DNA of 64,000 nucleotides from Niveispirillum fermenti (lineage in GTDB: Bacteria; Pseudomonadota; Alphaproteobacteria; Azospirillales; Azospirillaceae): NCBI RefSeq assembly GCF_048066175.1, contig NZ_JBLTXA010000002.1:248001-312000 (forward strand), given 5' to 3'. The notes beneath the pieces were generated by a model. It was not told where the DNA came from, made no database searches, and saw only the letters and a list, made by a program, of their open reading frames with translations. The translations under genes were made by a program, and so were the position numbers. How positions within the stretch are numbered: position 1 is the stretch's first letter; every line of letters starts with the position of its first letter. This document shows positions 16,698 through 25,168 of this stretch, piece by piece.

Positions 16698-18107
16698 ATG
16701 TCTGATTTGGCCAAGTTCTTCGACCTGATCAAGGAAAACGACGTCAAGTATGTCGATTTCCGCTTCACCGACATCAAGGGGAAGGTGCATCACGTCTCCC
16801 AGCACATCTCCACGGTCGACGAAGACCTGATGACCGATGGCGTGATGTTCGACGGGTCGTCCATCGCCGGCTGGAAGGCGATCAACGAGTCGGACATGAC
16901 CTTGATGCCCGATCCGTCCACGGCGGTCATGGACCCGTTCTCCGCCCAGCCGCTGCTGACCATCCTGTGCGACGTGCTGGAGCCCTCCACGGGCCAGCCC
17001 TACAAGCGTGATCCGCGCTCCATCGCCAAGGCCGCCGAAAACTACATGGCCGCCGCCGGCATCGGCGACGTCGCCTATTTCGGTCCGGAAGCCGAGTTCT
17101 TCGTGTTCGACGACGTGAAGTTCGAAGTCTCGATGAACAAGGTGATGTACGAGTTCGACAGCGAGGAAGGCCCCTACACCTCTGGCAAGTCCTACGAGGG
17201 TGGCAATATGGGCCATCGTCCGGGCGTCAAGGGTGGCTATTTCCCCGTTGCCCCGATCGACAGCGCCCAGGACCTGCGCGCCGAGATGCTCACCGTTCTG
17301 GGTGAGATGGGCGTCGAGGTCGAGAAGCACCACCACGAGGTGGCCGCTTCCCAGCACGAGCTGGGTGTGAAGTTCGGCACGCTGGTCAAGATGGCCGACG
17401 GCATGCAGCTCTTCAAGTATGTGGTCCACAACGTCGCCCACCAGTATGGCAAGACCGCAACCTTCATGCCGAAGCCGGTGTTCGGTGACAACGGCTCGGG
17501 CATGCACTGCCACCAGTCCATCTGGAAGGACGGCAAGCCGCTGTTCGCCGGCAACGGTTATGCCGACCTGTCGGAAACCGCGCTTTATTACATTGGCGGC
17601 ATCATCAAGCATGCCCGCGCGCTGAACGCCTTCACCAACCCGTCCACCAACAGCTACAAGCGTCTGGTGCCGGGCTATGAGGCGCCGGTGCTGCTGGCCT
17701 ATTCCAGCCGCAACCGCTCCGCTTCCTGCCGTATCCCGCACGTGTCGAGCCCGAAGGGCAAGCGCGTCGAGGTCCGCTTCCCCGACCCGGCGGCCAACCC
17801 GTACCTGGCTTTCGCCGCCATGCTGATGGCCGGTCTGGATGGCATCCAGAACAAGATCCATCCGGGCGAGGCGATGGACAAGAACCTGTACGATCTGCCG
17901 CCGGAAGAGCTGAAGGAAATCCCGACGGTCTGCCGTAGCTTGCGTGAAGCCCTGGAAAGCCTGTCGGCCGACCGCGAGTTCCTGAAGAAGGGCGACGTCT
18001 TCACCGACGACATGATCGACAGCTTCATCGACCTGAAGATGGAAGAAGTGCTGGCGTTCGAAACCTCGCCGCACCCGATCGAGTACAAGATGTATTACAG
18101 CGTCTGA
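16698..18107 (+). CDS. glnA: glutamine synthetase type I
   Basis: 469 residues. DGSSIAGWKAINESDM, the Mg/ATP site GPEAEFFVFDDVKF, NGSGMHCHQSIWKDGKPLF, the ATP-binding loop (PGYEAPVLLAYSSRNRSASCRIP) and the adenylylation site NLYDLPPEE (Tyr398) are all present, so activity should be controlled by GlnE. It makes glutamine from glutamate, NH3 and ATP as a dodecamer. GAGG precedes the ATG. A strong terminator follows at 18156. Confidence 0.99.
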   Translation: MSDLAKFFDLIKENDVKYVDFRFTDIKGKVHHVSQHISTVDEDLMTDGVMFDGSSIAGWKAINESDMTLMPDPSTAVMDPFSAQPLLTILCDVLEPSTGQPYKRDPRSIAKAAENYMAAAGIGDVAYFGPEAEFFVFDDVKFEVSMNKVMYEFDSEEGPYTSGKSYEGGNMGHRPGVKGGYFPVAPIDSAQDLRAEMLTVLGEMGVEVEKHHHEVAASQHELGVKFGTLVKMADGMQLFKYVVHNVAHQYGKTATFMPKPVFGDNGSGMHCHQSIWKDGKPLFAGNGYADLSETALYYIGGIIKHARALNAFTNPSTNSYKRLVPGYEAPVLLAYSSRNRSASCRIPHVSSPKGKRVEVRFPDPAANPYLAFAAMLMAGLDGIQNKIHPGEAMDKNLYDLPPEELKEIPTVCRSLREALESLSADREFLKKGDVFTDDMIDSFIDLKMEEVLAFETSPHPIEYKMYYSV

Positions 18108-18155
18108 TGTGGCCGGCCCGGCAACGGGCCGTCCCCCTCGACAGCTTGGTTCAGC

Positions 18156-18183
18156 AAACCCCGCCGGGCAACCGGCGGGGTTT
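18156..18183 (+). terminator. terminator of glnA
   Basis: Perfect 12-bp stem AAACCCCGCCGG/CCGGCGGGGTTT with a GCAA tetraloop (18168-18171), followed by TTTGGCCTTTT, 49 bases after the glnA stop. Confidence 0.9.
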
Positions 18184-18246
18184 GGCCTTTTCGGGCTGCC
18201 CTCAACCCCCTGTGCGGTTCAGATCAAATCCGCTATATGTCCGGCG

Positions 18247-19104
18247 ATGCAGGATATGACGCCCCGGACCGACAGGTCCCCGACCGCTTTCGCCATGCCC
18301 GGTTTTTGGGGTGGCTCCCCCCGGCGTATCATGGGCATGGTGATGCGCAACTGGTTCCTGATCCGGCAAAGCTGGCCGCGCATTCTGGAACTCTGCTACT
18401 GGCCGACGGTACAGCTTCTGATCTGGGGCTTCATGTCGCAATTCCTGCGCGGCAACTCTTCCATCCTGGCCGGCGCGGCGGGCATGCTGATCGCCGCGGT
18501 GCTGCTTTGGGAAGTGCTGGTGCGCACCCAGATCGGCATGAGCCTGACCTTCCTGGAGGAACTCTGGTCCCGCAATCTGGGAAATCTGTTCGTCAGCCCG
18601 CTGCGTCCATGGGAATGGGTCGTCTCGCTGGTCGTCATGGGTTTCATCCGCGTGCTGCTGGGACTGATGCCGCCCATCTTCCTGGCCATGCTGCTCTTCG
18701 ATGTCAGCCTGTTCGATCTGGGGTTGCCCCTGGCCGGCTTTTTCGCGAACCTGATGATGCTGGGCGTGTCGGTGGGATTGCTGACATCGGGCATCATCCT
18801 GCGTCACGGGCTGGGTGCCGAATCATTCGCCTGGATGGCCGTTTTCGTCCTGGCCCCCTTCTCCGCCGTCTATTACCCCGTTTCGGCCCTGCCTCCGATG
18901 GTGCAGTACATCTCGATGGCGCTACCCTCCACACACGTGTTCGAGGGCATGCGCGCGGTGTTGTTCGAGGGGCATGTACCGTGGGGGCAGTTGGGGGCTG
19001 CCGCCATTCTCAATCTTCTCTATCTGGGGTTGGCCGCCCTATACTTCCTGCGGGCCTTCCGGGATGCGCGCAACCGCGGGGCCTTGTTGCAGGCGGGTGA
19101 GTGA
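18247..19104 (+). CDS. ABC-2 type transporter permease
   Basis: About 285 residues from the ATG at 18247 (a second ATG at 18256 is equally possible). Six hydrophobic segments in ABC-2 order; the final part (ALPSTHVFEGMRAVLFEG) resembles the DrrB/NodJ-type permeases that export lipids or polysaccharides. The usual partner ATPase gene is not in this window next to it: the upstream gene is glnA and the downstream gene is a hypothetical membrane protein overlapping by 4 bases. The exported substrate is unknown. Confidence 0.85.
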   Translation: MQDMTPRTDRSPTAFAMPGFWGGSPRRIMGMVMRNWFLIRQSWPRILELCYWPTVQLLIWGFMSQFLRGNSSILAGAAGMLIAAVLLWEVLVRTQIGMSLTFLEELWSRNLGNLFVSPLRPWEWVVSLVVMGFIRVLLGLMPPIFLAMLLFDVSLFDLGLPLAGFFANLMMLGVSVGLLTSGIILRHGLGAESFAWMAVFVLAPFSAVYYPVSALPPMVQYISMALPSTHVFEGMRAVLFEGHVPWGQLGAAAILNLLYLGLAALYFLRAFRDARNRGALLQAGE

Positions 19105-19541
19105 AGGTTGCCAGGGTGTCGGACAATAAACGCAAATACGCGGTACAGCGGCCCAAAGGGTCGAAATGGGAAACATTGTCCCTGGTCGACAGTCTGGGCC
19201 AGGGCCAGCAGGAATTTCGCAGCGCCGTATCCCTGCACGGAACCGGGCCTGTACGCCTGATCCAGGTGGATTTCGTCAGTGACGAGGCATTGGCTGATTT
19301 CGATTGGCGCCTGATCGAACTGCACGACCCGCGCAAGGGCGACCGGCCCAAGCCGACAGTGGTCGCCGGGAGCGAGCGGACGGCCAAACCACCGGCCCGC
19401 AACAAGGCAGGATCGGCGGTGAAAGGTTCAAAAGGTAACGCCCCGGACGAGAAGGTCCCCGTGCCGGTAAAAACCTACGTCATCGCCTTCATGTTCGGTG
19501 CCGCAGCCCTGCTGATATGGGCACTGTTCTATCGGACGTGA
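19101..19541 (+). CDS. hypothetical single-pass membrane protein, coupled to the ABC permease
   Basis: 146 residues, GTG start in a GTGA overlap with the permease stop, implying translational coupling. The first ~80 residues form a small mixed fold (KYAVQRPKGSKWETLSLVDSLGQGQQEFRSAV...), followed by a basic, Pro/Lys-rich linker and one C-terminal TM helix (about 123-143, YVIAFMFGAAALLIWALFY). I do not recognise a family. It may be an accessory of the permease; this rests on the overlap alone. Confidence 0.75.
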   Translation: MKVARVSDNKRKYAVQRPKGSKWETLSLVDSLGQGQQEFRSAVSLHGTGPVRLIQVDFVSDEALADFDWRLIELHDPRKGDRPKPTVVAGSERTAKPPARNKAGSAVKGSKGNAPDEKVPVPVKTYVIAFMFGAAALLIWALFYRT

Positions 19542-19602
19542 AAGGAAGAATGGAAGAGGGCCAAGCCTGCTGCCAGGCCCCGCCTGCCCTCTCCTCCGGC
19601 CG

Positions 19603-20511
19603 TCAGGCTTCGCGCCCCGGCTCCTCGATCGTCGGTACCGGGGTTTCCGCCGTCGTTTCATCGTCGGCCATCTCCTCCGGCGCAGGGCCTTCCTGGAGCT
19701 TGGCCGCCTCCGCCGCCAGCAGCTTGTACCGGCGCGCGGAAAACGGAATGCTGGCCATATAGACCAGCCCGACCACCGACAGGGTGGCCCAAGGCGCACT
19801 GACCAGGGCGGCGGCCGTGATCCCCACCCCCAGCAGCACGAAGACAACATAGCGCTGCGGAATGCGCAGGCCCTTCATGGAGAAGGTGGGAATGGCGCTG
19901 ATCATCAATCCTGCCACACCCACGGTCCAGGGCACGACAATCCAGGGCGTGTCTATGACGCCCGGCCCGATCTCCAGCGTGGCGATCAGGGGTAACAGCG
20001 CCAGGAAAGCACCGGCCGGCGCCGGCACCCCGGTAAAGTAATTATAGGCGAAAGGCGGCTTTTCTGCCGCCGCCCCCAGCATGGTGTTGAACCGTGCCAG
20101 CCTCAATGCCGCGCAGACGCCCATCAGCAGGGCCGCCATCCAGCCCAGCGTGCGTGCGTCATCCAGCGACCAGAGGTAAAGGATCATCGCCGGGGCCACG
20201 CCGAAGCTGACCACGTCGGACAGGCTGTCCAACTCCTCGCCGAACTTGCTCTGGGCATTCAGCATGCGGGCGATACGACCGTCCAGCATGTCGAAAAGGG
20301 CGGCAACGGCAATGGCCAGCACCGCCTCCTTCCACTTGCCCTCCATGGCGAATCGAATGCCGGTCATGCCCGATGCCAGATTAAGCATCGTCAGCATGTT
20401 GGGCAGAAGCTTGTTGATGGACAGACCCGACAACCGGGGCGGGCGCAGCCGCCTGACGCGGTGGCGATGGCCCGCGACGCTTTTCTGCGGCGGGCTTCTA
20501 TCCGCCGTCAT
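19603..20511 (-). CDS. pssA: CDP-diacylglycerol--serine O-phosphatidyltransferase
   Basis: 302 residues. The CDP-alcohol phosphotransferase signature D-G-x2-A-R-x8-G-x3-D-x3-D is seen in FDMLDGRIARMLNAQSKFGEELDSLSD, followed by FGVAPAMILY, typical of PssA. Multiple TM helices lie downstream, with an acidic C-terminal tail. It makes phosphatidylserine in the inner membrane. Its ATG overlaps the stop of psd by one base, so the two-step phosphatidylethanolamine pathway is one operon. Confidence 0.96.
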   Translation of the reverse strand: MTADRSPPQKSVAGHRHRVRRLRPPRLSGLSINKLLPNMLTMLNLASGMTGIRFAMEGKWKEAVLAIAVAALFDMLDGRIARMLNAQSKFGEELDSLSDVVSFGVAPAMILYLWSLDDARTLGWMAALLMGVCAALRLARFNTMLGAAAEKPPFAYNYFTGVPAPAGAFLALLPLIATLEIGPGVIDTPWIVVPWTVGVAGLMISAIPTFSMKGLRIPQRYVVFVLLGVGITAAALVSAPWATLSVVGLVYMASIPFSARRYKLLAAEAAKLQEGPAPEEMADDETTAETPVPTIEEPGREA

Positions 20512-21203
20512 CAGCGGACCTCGCCCTCACGCTGCTGTTCCAGGCTGGTCAGGTCGGCCAGGATGGTCTCACCGGCGATCATCTTCTGACCGACGGCGAC
20601 CAGGGGATGAACACCTTCAGGCAGATAGACATCACAGCGGCTGCCGAACCGGATCAGACCGTAGCGCTCGCCGGCCTTCAATGCCTGAGCGGGGGCCACC
20701 CACCAGATGATACGACGCGCCACCAGACCGGCGATCTGCACGAAGGCCATTTCCCGGCCGTCCGGCAGGCCCAGGCGGATGGACATGCGCTCATTCTCGT
20801 CGCTGGCCTTGTCCAGGTCCGCATTGAGGAACTTGCCGGGCTTGTATTCCGCCGCCTTGACCACCCCATCGGTGGGGCAGCGGTTCACATGCACGTCGAA
20901 CACATTCAGGAACACGGAGATGCGGGTCAGCTTCTCCTCCCCCATGCCCAGTTCGGGCGGCGGCGCGGCCCTGGTGATCAGGGTCACGCGGCCATCGGCC
21001 GGGCTGACAACCAGCCCTGGCTTGGTCGGCGTCACACGATCGGGATCGCGGAAGAAATAGACGCACCACGCGGTCAGGACCAGCCCGATCCAGCCCAGGA
21101 ACGGCGTCCAGGTGGCGAGCAGCGCCGACACCACGGCAAACAGGGCGATGAAAGGCCAGCCGGCCTTGTTGATCGGGACGATAACGGTTTTCAGCGCGGA
21201 CAT
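20511..21203 (-). CDS. psd: phosphatidylserine decarboxylase proenzyme, short type
   Basis: 230 residues, the short alphaproteobacterial form. Two N-terminal TM segments precede SPADGRV and NVFDVHVNRCP. The self-cleavage site is Gly187-Ser188 in IRFGSRCD; Ser188 becomes the pyruvoyl group. It converts phosphatidylserine to phosphatidylethanolamine. First gene of the psd-pssA operon (TGATG overlap). Confidence 0.96.
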   Translation of the reverse strand: MSALKTVIVPINKAGWPFIALFAVVSALLATWTPFLGWIGLVLTAWCVYFFRDPDRVTPTKPGLVVSPADGRVTLITRAAPPPELGMGEEKLTRISVFLNVFDVHVNRCPTDGVVKAAEYKPGKFLNADLDKASDENERMSIRLGLPDGREMAFVQIAGLVARRIIWWVAPAQALKAGERYGLIRFGSRCDVYLPEGVHPLVAVGQKMIAGETILADLTSLEQQREGEVR

Positions 21204-21331
21204 GGTCTTTCGCGGCTACCCGGTGGTGAAAGTTCGATACGGCCCATACTAGACAGTCAGGACCGGGATTTGAAGCAAGATAGGACGCCGACGGCGGCCC
21301 CCTGCCCGAAATCCCATATCGGCATCCCCCA

Positions 21332-22018
21332 TCATGGGCGCAAGGCCTTTTCGACAAAGGCGATGACGGCAGCGGCATAGGCCTCTGGCGTCAGGCCGCG
21401 CCGGCGGTGCTTGGCACGCTTTACGTACCAATCCTGCAGCAGCGGCTTGACCAAAGCGGCCGTCATGGTGGCATCAACCTGCGCGAAAACACCGCATGCC
21501 ATCCCCTGTTCCAGCGTCTCGGCGATCATGCGCTCAGTCATCAGCTCGCTGGCCACGGCCTTGTCTCGTCCCTGCCTGGAAAAGGCCTTTGCCTCCATGA
21601 AGGCAAAGACGAACCAGGGATGCATTACCTCCGACAGGTAGATATGCGTTGCCAGCAGCCAGCGCAGACGGGCCGCGGGATCTTCCTGCGGCACATGGGC
21701 CGCATCGGCCAGCACCTCCTCCACCGCGCCGACCACCTGGCCCAGGATCATCAGAAGCAGCGTGTCCTTGCTGTCGAAATAGGTATAGAGCGCCCCCATG
21801 GACAGGCCCGACTGTTCGGTCAGGTCGCGCAACGTCATGGAATGGAAGCCCTTGCCGTTCGCCAGGGCCAGCGTCGTTTCGATGATGCGGGCCAGGTTGG
21901 CCACGGCCACGGCCGGCTTTTTCACCCGGATCGTGGCTTGATGACGCTCCAGCATGCGCCGGCAGAGTGCTTCCATCGACAGGTCATGACGCGCCTGGAA
22001 CTCCCGCAAGGTTCCCAT
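21332..22018 (-). CDS. TetR family transcriptional regulator
   Basis: 228 residues from the ATG at 22018, with GGGAG upstream. The HTH (about residues 40-90) includes GFHSMTLRDLTEQSGLSMGALYTYFDSKDTLL, preceded by an unusual ~38-residue N-terminal extension (FQARHDLSMEALCRRMLERHQATIRVKKP). The C-terminal ligand domain is helical. It is divergent from an SDR and an acyl-CoA dehydrogenase, with a GAGCG-TT-CGCTC operator candidate between them, so it most likely represses that operon in response to an acyl-CoA or similar ligand. Confidence 0.92.
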   Translation of the reverse strand: MGTLREFQARHDLSMEALCRRMLERHQATIRVKKPAVAVANLARIIETTLALANGKGFHSMTLRDLTEQSGLSMGALYTYFDSKDTLLLMILGQVVGAVEEVLADAAHVPQEDPAARLRWLLATHIYLSEVMHPWFVFAFMEAKAFSRQGRDKAVASELMTERMIAETLEQGMACGVFAQVDATMTAALVKPLLQDWYVKRAKHRRRGLTPEAYAAAVIAFVEKALRP

Positions 22019-22102
22019 CAACCGCTCTCCCGCTCCGGCCCCTTTCCGCCCATAGCACGGATCGGCATTGCCGGCGAGCAGGCTTTGACCTATAAAAATA
22101 GT

Positions 22103-22114
22103 GAGCGTTCGCTC
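22103..22114. promoter_or_regulatory. operator candidate for the TetR regulator
   Basis: GAGCG (22103-22107) and CGCTC (22110-22114) form perfect arms around TT in the divergent gap. An AT-rich TATAAAAATAG element lies immediately upstream. TGAGCGNNCGCTC-like sequences are typical TetR sites; binding is inferred. Confidence 0.55.
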
Positions 22115-22136
22115 TAAAATTGGAAAGAGGTTCCCA

Positions 22137-22904
22137 ATGGCGGCGTTTGCCGATCTTACCGGCCGCACGGCCCTGATCACCGGCGCGTCCAGCGGCCTGG
22201 GCCAGCATTTCGCCACCTTGCTGGCACGGGCTGGTGCGCGTGTTGCATTGGCCGCCCGACGCACGGACAGGCTGGCGCAGGCCTGCGCCGATATCCACGC
22301 TGCCGGCGGCCATGCCGTGCCGATCGCGCTCGACGTGACCGATCCGGCGGCTGTCGATGCAGCCATCACCGACACCGTCGCGGCGCTGGGTGGCCTGGAC
22401 ATTCTGGTCAACAATGCCGGCGTCACCGCCAGCACCTCGGTCCTCGACCAGTCGGAAGCCGATTGGGACCGGGTGGTGGATACCAATCTGAAGGGCTGCT
22501 TCCTGGTGGCCCAGGCCGCCGCGCGGGCAATGCGCCAGCGTGGCGCAGGCGGCAGCATCGTCAACATCGCCTCCATCCTGGGATTGCGTGTTGCCGGCCA
22601 CGTTTCGGCCTATGCGGCGTCGAAAGCCGCGCTGGTGCAACTCACCCGCAGCATGGCCCTGGAATTGTCGCGTCATGGCATCCGCGTCAATGCGCTCTGC
22701 CCCGGCTATGTGGAGACGGACCTCAACCAGGATTTCTTCGCCAGCGAGGCCGGAAAGGCGCTGGTGCGCCGCATTCCCATGCGCCGCCTCGGCCGGCTGG
22801 AGGATCTGGACGGCCCGCTGCTGCTGCTCTGCTCCGACGCCGGTGCCTTCATGACCGGCACCGCCATCCCTGTGGATGGCGGTCATCTCGTCTCCTCCCT
22901 CTGA
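22137..22904 (+). CDS. short-chain dehydrogenase/reductase (3-oxoacyl/3-hydroxyacyl type)
   Basis: 255 residues from the ATG at 22137 (GGAAAGAGG upstream). The Rossmann loop TGASSGLG, NNAG, and the catalytic Ser-Tyr-Lys set (NIASIL, YAASK) are all present, and the C-terminus (PVDGGHLVSSL) is classical. It probably oxidises or reduces a hydroxyacyl/oxo intermediate, in one operon with the acyl-CoA dehydrogenase 14 bases downstream. Substrate unknown. Confidence 0.93.
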   Translation: MAAFADLTGRTALITGASSGLGQHFATLLARAGARVALAARRTDRLAQACADIHAAGGHAVPIALDVTDPAAVDAAITDTVAALGGLDILVNNAGVTASTSVLDQSEADWDRVVDTNLKGCFLVAQAAARAMRQRGAGGSIVNIASILGLRVAGHVSAYAASKAALVQLTRSMALELSRHGIRVNALCPGYVETDLNQDFFASEAGKALVRRIPMRRLGRLEDLDGPLLLLCSDAGAFMTGTAIPVDGGHLVSSL

Positions 22905-22918
22905 CCGGAGAACAAGGA

Positions 22919-24115
22919 ATGGATTTCACGCTGCCCCCCGCGCTGGAGGATTACCGGACCCGTGTCCGCGCCTTCGTCTCACAGGAAATCCTGCCCATCG
23001 AGGCGGATCGCGCCAATTGGGATGAACATGAGAATATCGCCGAGGCGCCGCTGGCCCTTCTGCGTGCCAAGGCAAAGGCAGCCGGGCTTTGGGCGTTGCA
23101 GATGCCCCGCGAACTGGGGGGACAGGGCCTGCCCTTCGTCGGCCTGGCTGCCTGCTACGAGGAAATGAACCGGTCGATCTTTGGCCCCGTCTGCTTCAAT
23201 GCCGCCGCCCCCGACGACGGCAACATGCGCGTGCTGAACCAGGTGGGAACGGATGCGCAGAAGAAGCGCTGGCTGATGCCCATCATCAATGGCGATGTCC
23301 GTTCCGCCTTCGCCATGACCGAGCCGCATCCGGGCGGCGGGTCCGACCCGTCCATGATCCGGACCAAGGCCGAGCGAAAGGGCGACCGCTGGGTCATCAC
23401 GGGCCATAAATGGTTCATCACGGGGGCCGACGCGGCCCAGCATTTCATCCTCATGGCCCGCACGTCCGACGATCCCCGCAAGGGCCTGACGGCGTTCCTG
23501 TTCGACCGTGATCAGCCGGGCTGGCGGATCGAACGCCGTATCCCGATCATGGGGCCGGAAGAGCATGGCGGCCATTGCGAACTCATCTTCGACGGGCTGG
23601 AGGTCGCGGATGAGAACGTGCTGATGGGCGTGGGTGATGGGCTGAAGGTCACGCAGATCCGTCTGGGTCCGGCCCGGCTGACGCATTGCATGCGCTGGAC
23701 GGGGCTGGCCAAACGCAGCCTGGAGATTGCCGGCGATTATGTGAAGGAACGCCGGAGCTTCGGCACCACCCTGGCCGAGCATGAAGGGGTGCAGTGGCTG
23801 CTGGGCGAGGCCGCCATGCAGATCGAGATCGCCCGGCTGCTGACCATGAGGGCCGCGGCAGAGCTGGACCGTGGGCATTTCGCCCGCAAGGAAGTGTCGA
23901 TGGCCAAGGTGCAGGTGGCCGAGACATTGGGAAAAGCCGTCGATACCGCTATCCAGCTTTGCGGAGCCAGGGGCTATTCCCGCGATACGGTGCTGGAATG
24001 GATCTACCGCTATGCCCGGCAGGCCCGCCTGGTCGACGGCGCGTCGGAGGTCCATAAAATGGTGCTGAGCCGCGCCTACCTGCAGGAGGGCGACGGGTTC
24101 TGGGACTGGTCATAA
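22919..24115 (+). CDS. acyl-CoA dehydrogenase (ACAD10/11-like)
   Basis: 398 residues from the ATG at 22919 (GGAGAACAAGGA upstream). FAD/substrate motifs FAMTEPHPGGGSDPS and GHKWFITGA, and the C-terminal helical domain (KERRSFGTTLAEHEGVQWLL, QLCGARGYSRDTVLEWIYR) are clear. At the position of the catalytic Glu of MCAD-type enzymes (EGT) this protein has DGASEVH, an Asp as in ACAD10/11-like branches. Likely flavin-dependent alpha,beta-dehydrogenation of an acyl-CoA, with electrons to ETF. Operon with the SDR; controlled by the divergent TetR protein. Confidence 0.93.
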   Translation: MDFTLPPALEDYRTRVRAFVSQEILPIEADRANWDEHENIAEAPLALLRAKAKAAGLWALQMPRELGGQGLPFVGLAACYEEMNRSIFGPVCFNAAAPDDGNMRVLNQVGTDAQKKRWLMPIINGDVRSAFAMTEPHPGGGSDPSMIRTKAERKGDRWVITGHKWFITGADAAQHFILMARTSDDPRKGLTAFLFDRDQPGWRIERRIPIMGPEEHGGHCELIFDGLEVADENVLMGVGDGLKVTQIRLGPARLTHCMRWTGLAKRSLEIAGDYVKERRSFGTTLAEHEGVQWLLGEAAMQIEIARLLTMRAAAELDRGHFARKEVSMAKVQVAETLGKAVDTAIQLCGARGYSRDTVLEWIYRYARQARLVDGASEVHKMVLSRAYLQEGDGFWDWS

Positions 24116-24137
24116 CCGCCGGTCCCGCGCCTGGGAC

Positions 24138-24178
24138 CGCGCCCATCGTCCGGCGACATGTGCCGGACGATGGGCGCG
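24138..24178. terminator. bidirectional hairpin between convergent ACAD and fcl genes
   Basis: Perfect 17-bp arms at 24138-24154 and 24162-24178 (CGCGCCCATCGTCCGGC type) with the 7-nt loop GACATGT. There is no U-tract on either side, but it lies exactly in the 3'-3' gap. Confidence 0.7.
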
Positions 24179-24193
24179 GAAAACCGGCAGGTG

Positions 24194-25168
24194 TCAGAGA
24201 CCGCGCAGCCCGCCCTTCGCAGCTTCTTCCAGGAACCAGCGATAGGTCCGGTCCAGCCCTTCCGCCAGGCTGGTCCTGGCGGTCCAGCCCAATCGGGCCA
24301 ACCGGGCATTGTCCATCAGCTTGCGCGGCGTGCCATCGGGCTTGGAATGGTCGAAGACAAAACGGCCCCGCCAGCCGACCGTGGCTGCCACCTGTTCGGC
24401 CAGGGTCCGGATCGACACTTCCTGGCCGGTGCCGACATTCACATGCTCGTACCCGCTGTAATTCTTCAGCAGGAAGACCAGCGCGTCGGCCAGATCATCC
24501 ACATACAGAAATTCGCGCAACGGCTTGCCGGTGCCCCAGATGGTCACCTCCGGCGCCTTGGCCAGCTTGGCTTCATGCAGGCGGGCGATAAGGGCAGGCA
24601 GCACATGGCTGCCCTGGGGATGAAAATTGTCGCCGATACCATAAAGGTTGGTCGGCATGGCGGAGATATAGTCGCAGCCATGCTGCTTGCGGAAGGCCTG
24701 ACACAGCTTGATGCCGGCGATCTTGGCGACGGCGTACCATTCGTTGGTCGGCTCCAGCGGGCCGGTCAACAGCGCATCTTCCGCCATTGGCTGGGGCGCC
24801 AGCTTGGGATAGATGCAGGACGATCCCAGGAACAGCAGCTTGCCGACATTGCTGCGGAACGCCGCCTGCACGATGTTCGTCTCGATGACCAGGTTGTCAT
24901 AGAGGAAATCGGCGGGATAGCTGTTGTTGGCCAGGATGCCGCCGACACGGGCAGCGGCCACCACAACGGCATCGGGCCTGTTGGCGGTGACCCATTCCTC
25001 CACCGCCTGCTGGCGGGTCAGGTCCAGTTCATCCCGGCTGGCCGTCAGGATGGTGCAATCCTCCGACGCGAGGCGGCGCACGACGGCGGCGCCGACCATA
25101 CCGCGATGACCGGCCACCCAGACACGCTTGCCGGTCAGGTCATAGGGCTTCAGGTCGCTCATGCTCAT
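24194..25168 (-). CDS. fcl: GDP-L-fucose synthase (GDP-4-keto-6-deoxymannose epimerase/reductase)
   Basis: 324 residues. NADP loop GHRGMVG, SCIYP, the YAVAKIAG active-site tetrad Tyr/Lys, and PTNLYGIGDNFHPQGSHVLPALI are diagnostic. It converts the Gmd product to GDP-L-fucose for exopolysaccharide or LPS. Its ATG overlaps the gmd stop by 4 bases (ATGA). Confidence 0.97.
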   Translation of the reverse strand: MSMSDLKPYDLTGKRVWVAGHRGMVGAAVVRRLASEDCTILTASRDELDLTRQQAVEEWVTANRPDAVVVAAARVGGILANNSYPADFLYDNLVIETNIVQAAFRSNVGKLLFLGSSCIYPKLAPQPMAEDALLTGPLEPTNEWYAVAKIAGIKLCQAFRKQHGCDYISAMPTNLYGIGDNFHPQGSHVLPALIARLHEAKLAKAPEVTIWGTGKPLREFLYVDDLADALVFLLKNYSGYEHVNVGTGQEVSIRTLAEQVAATVGWRGRFVFDHSKPDGTPRKLMDNARLARLGWTARTSLAEGLDRTYRWFLEEAAKGGLRGL

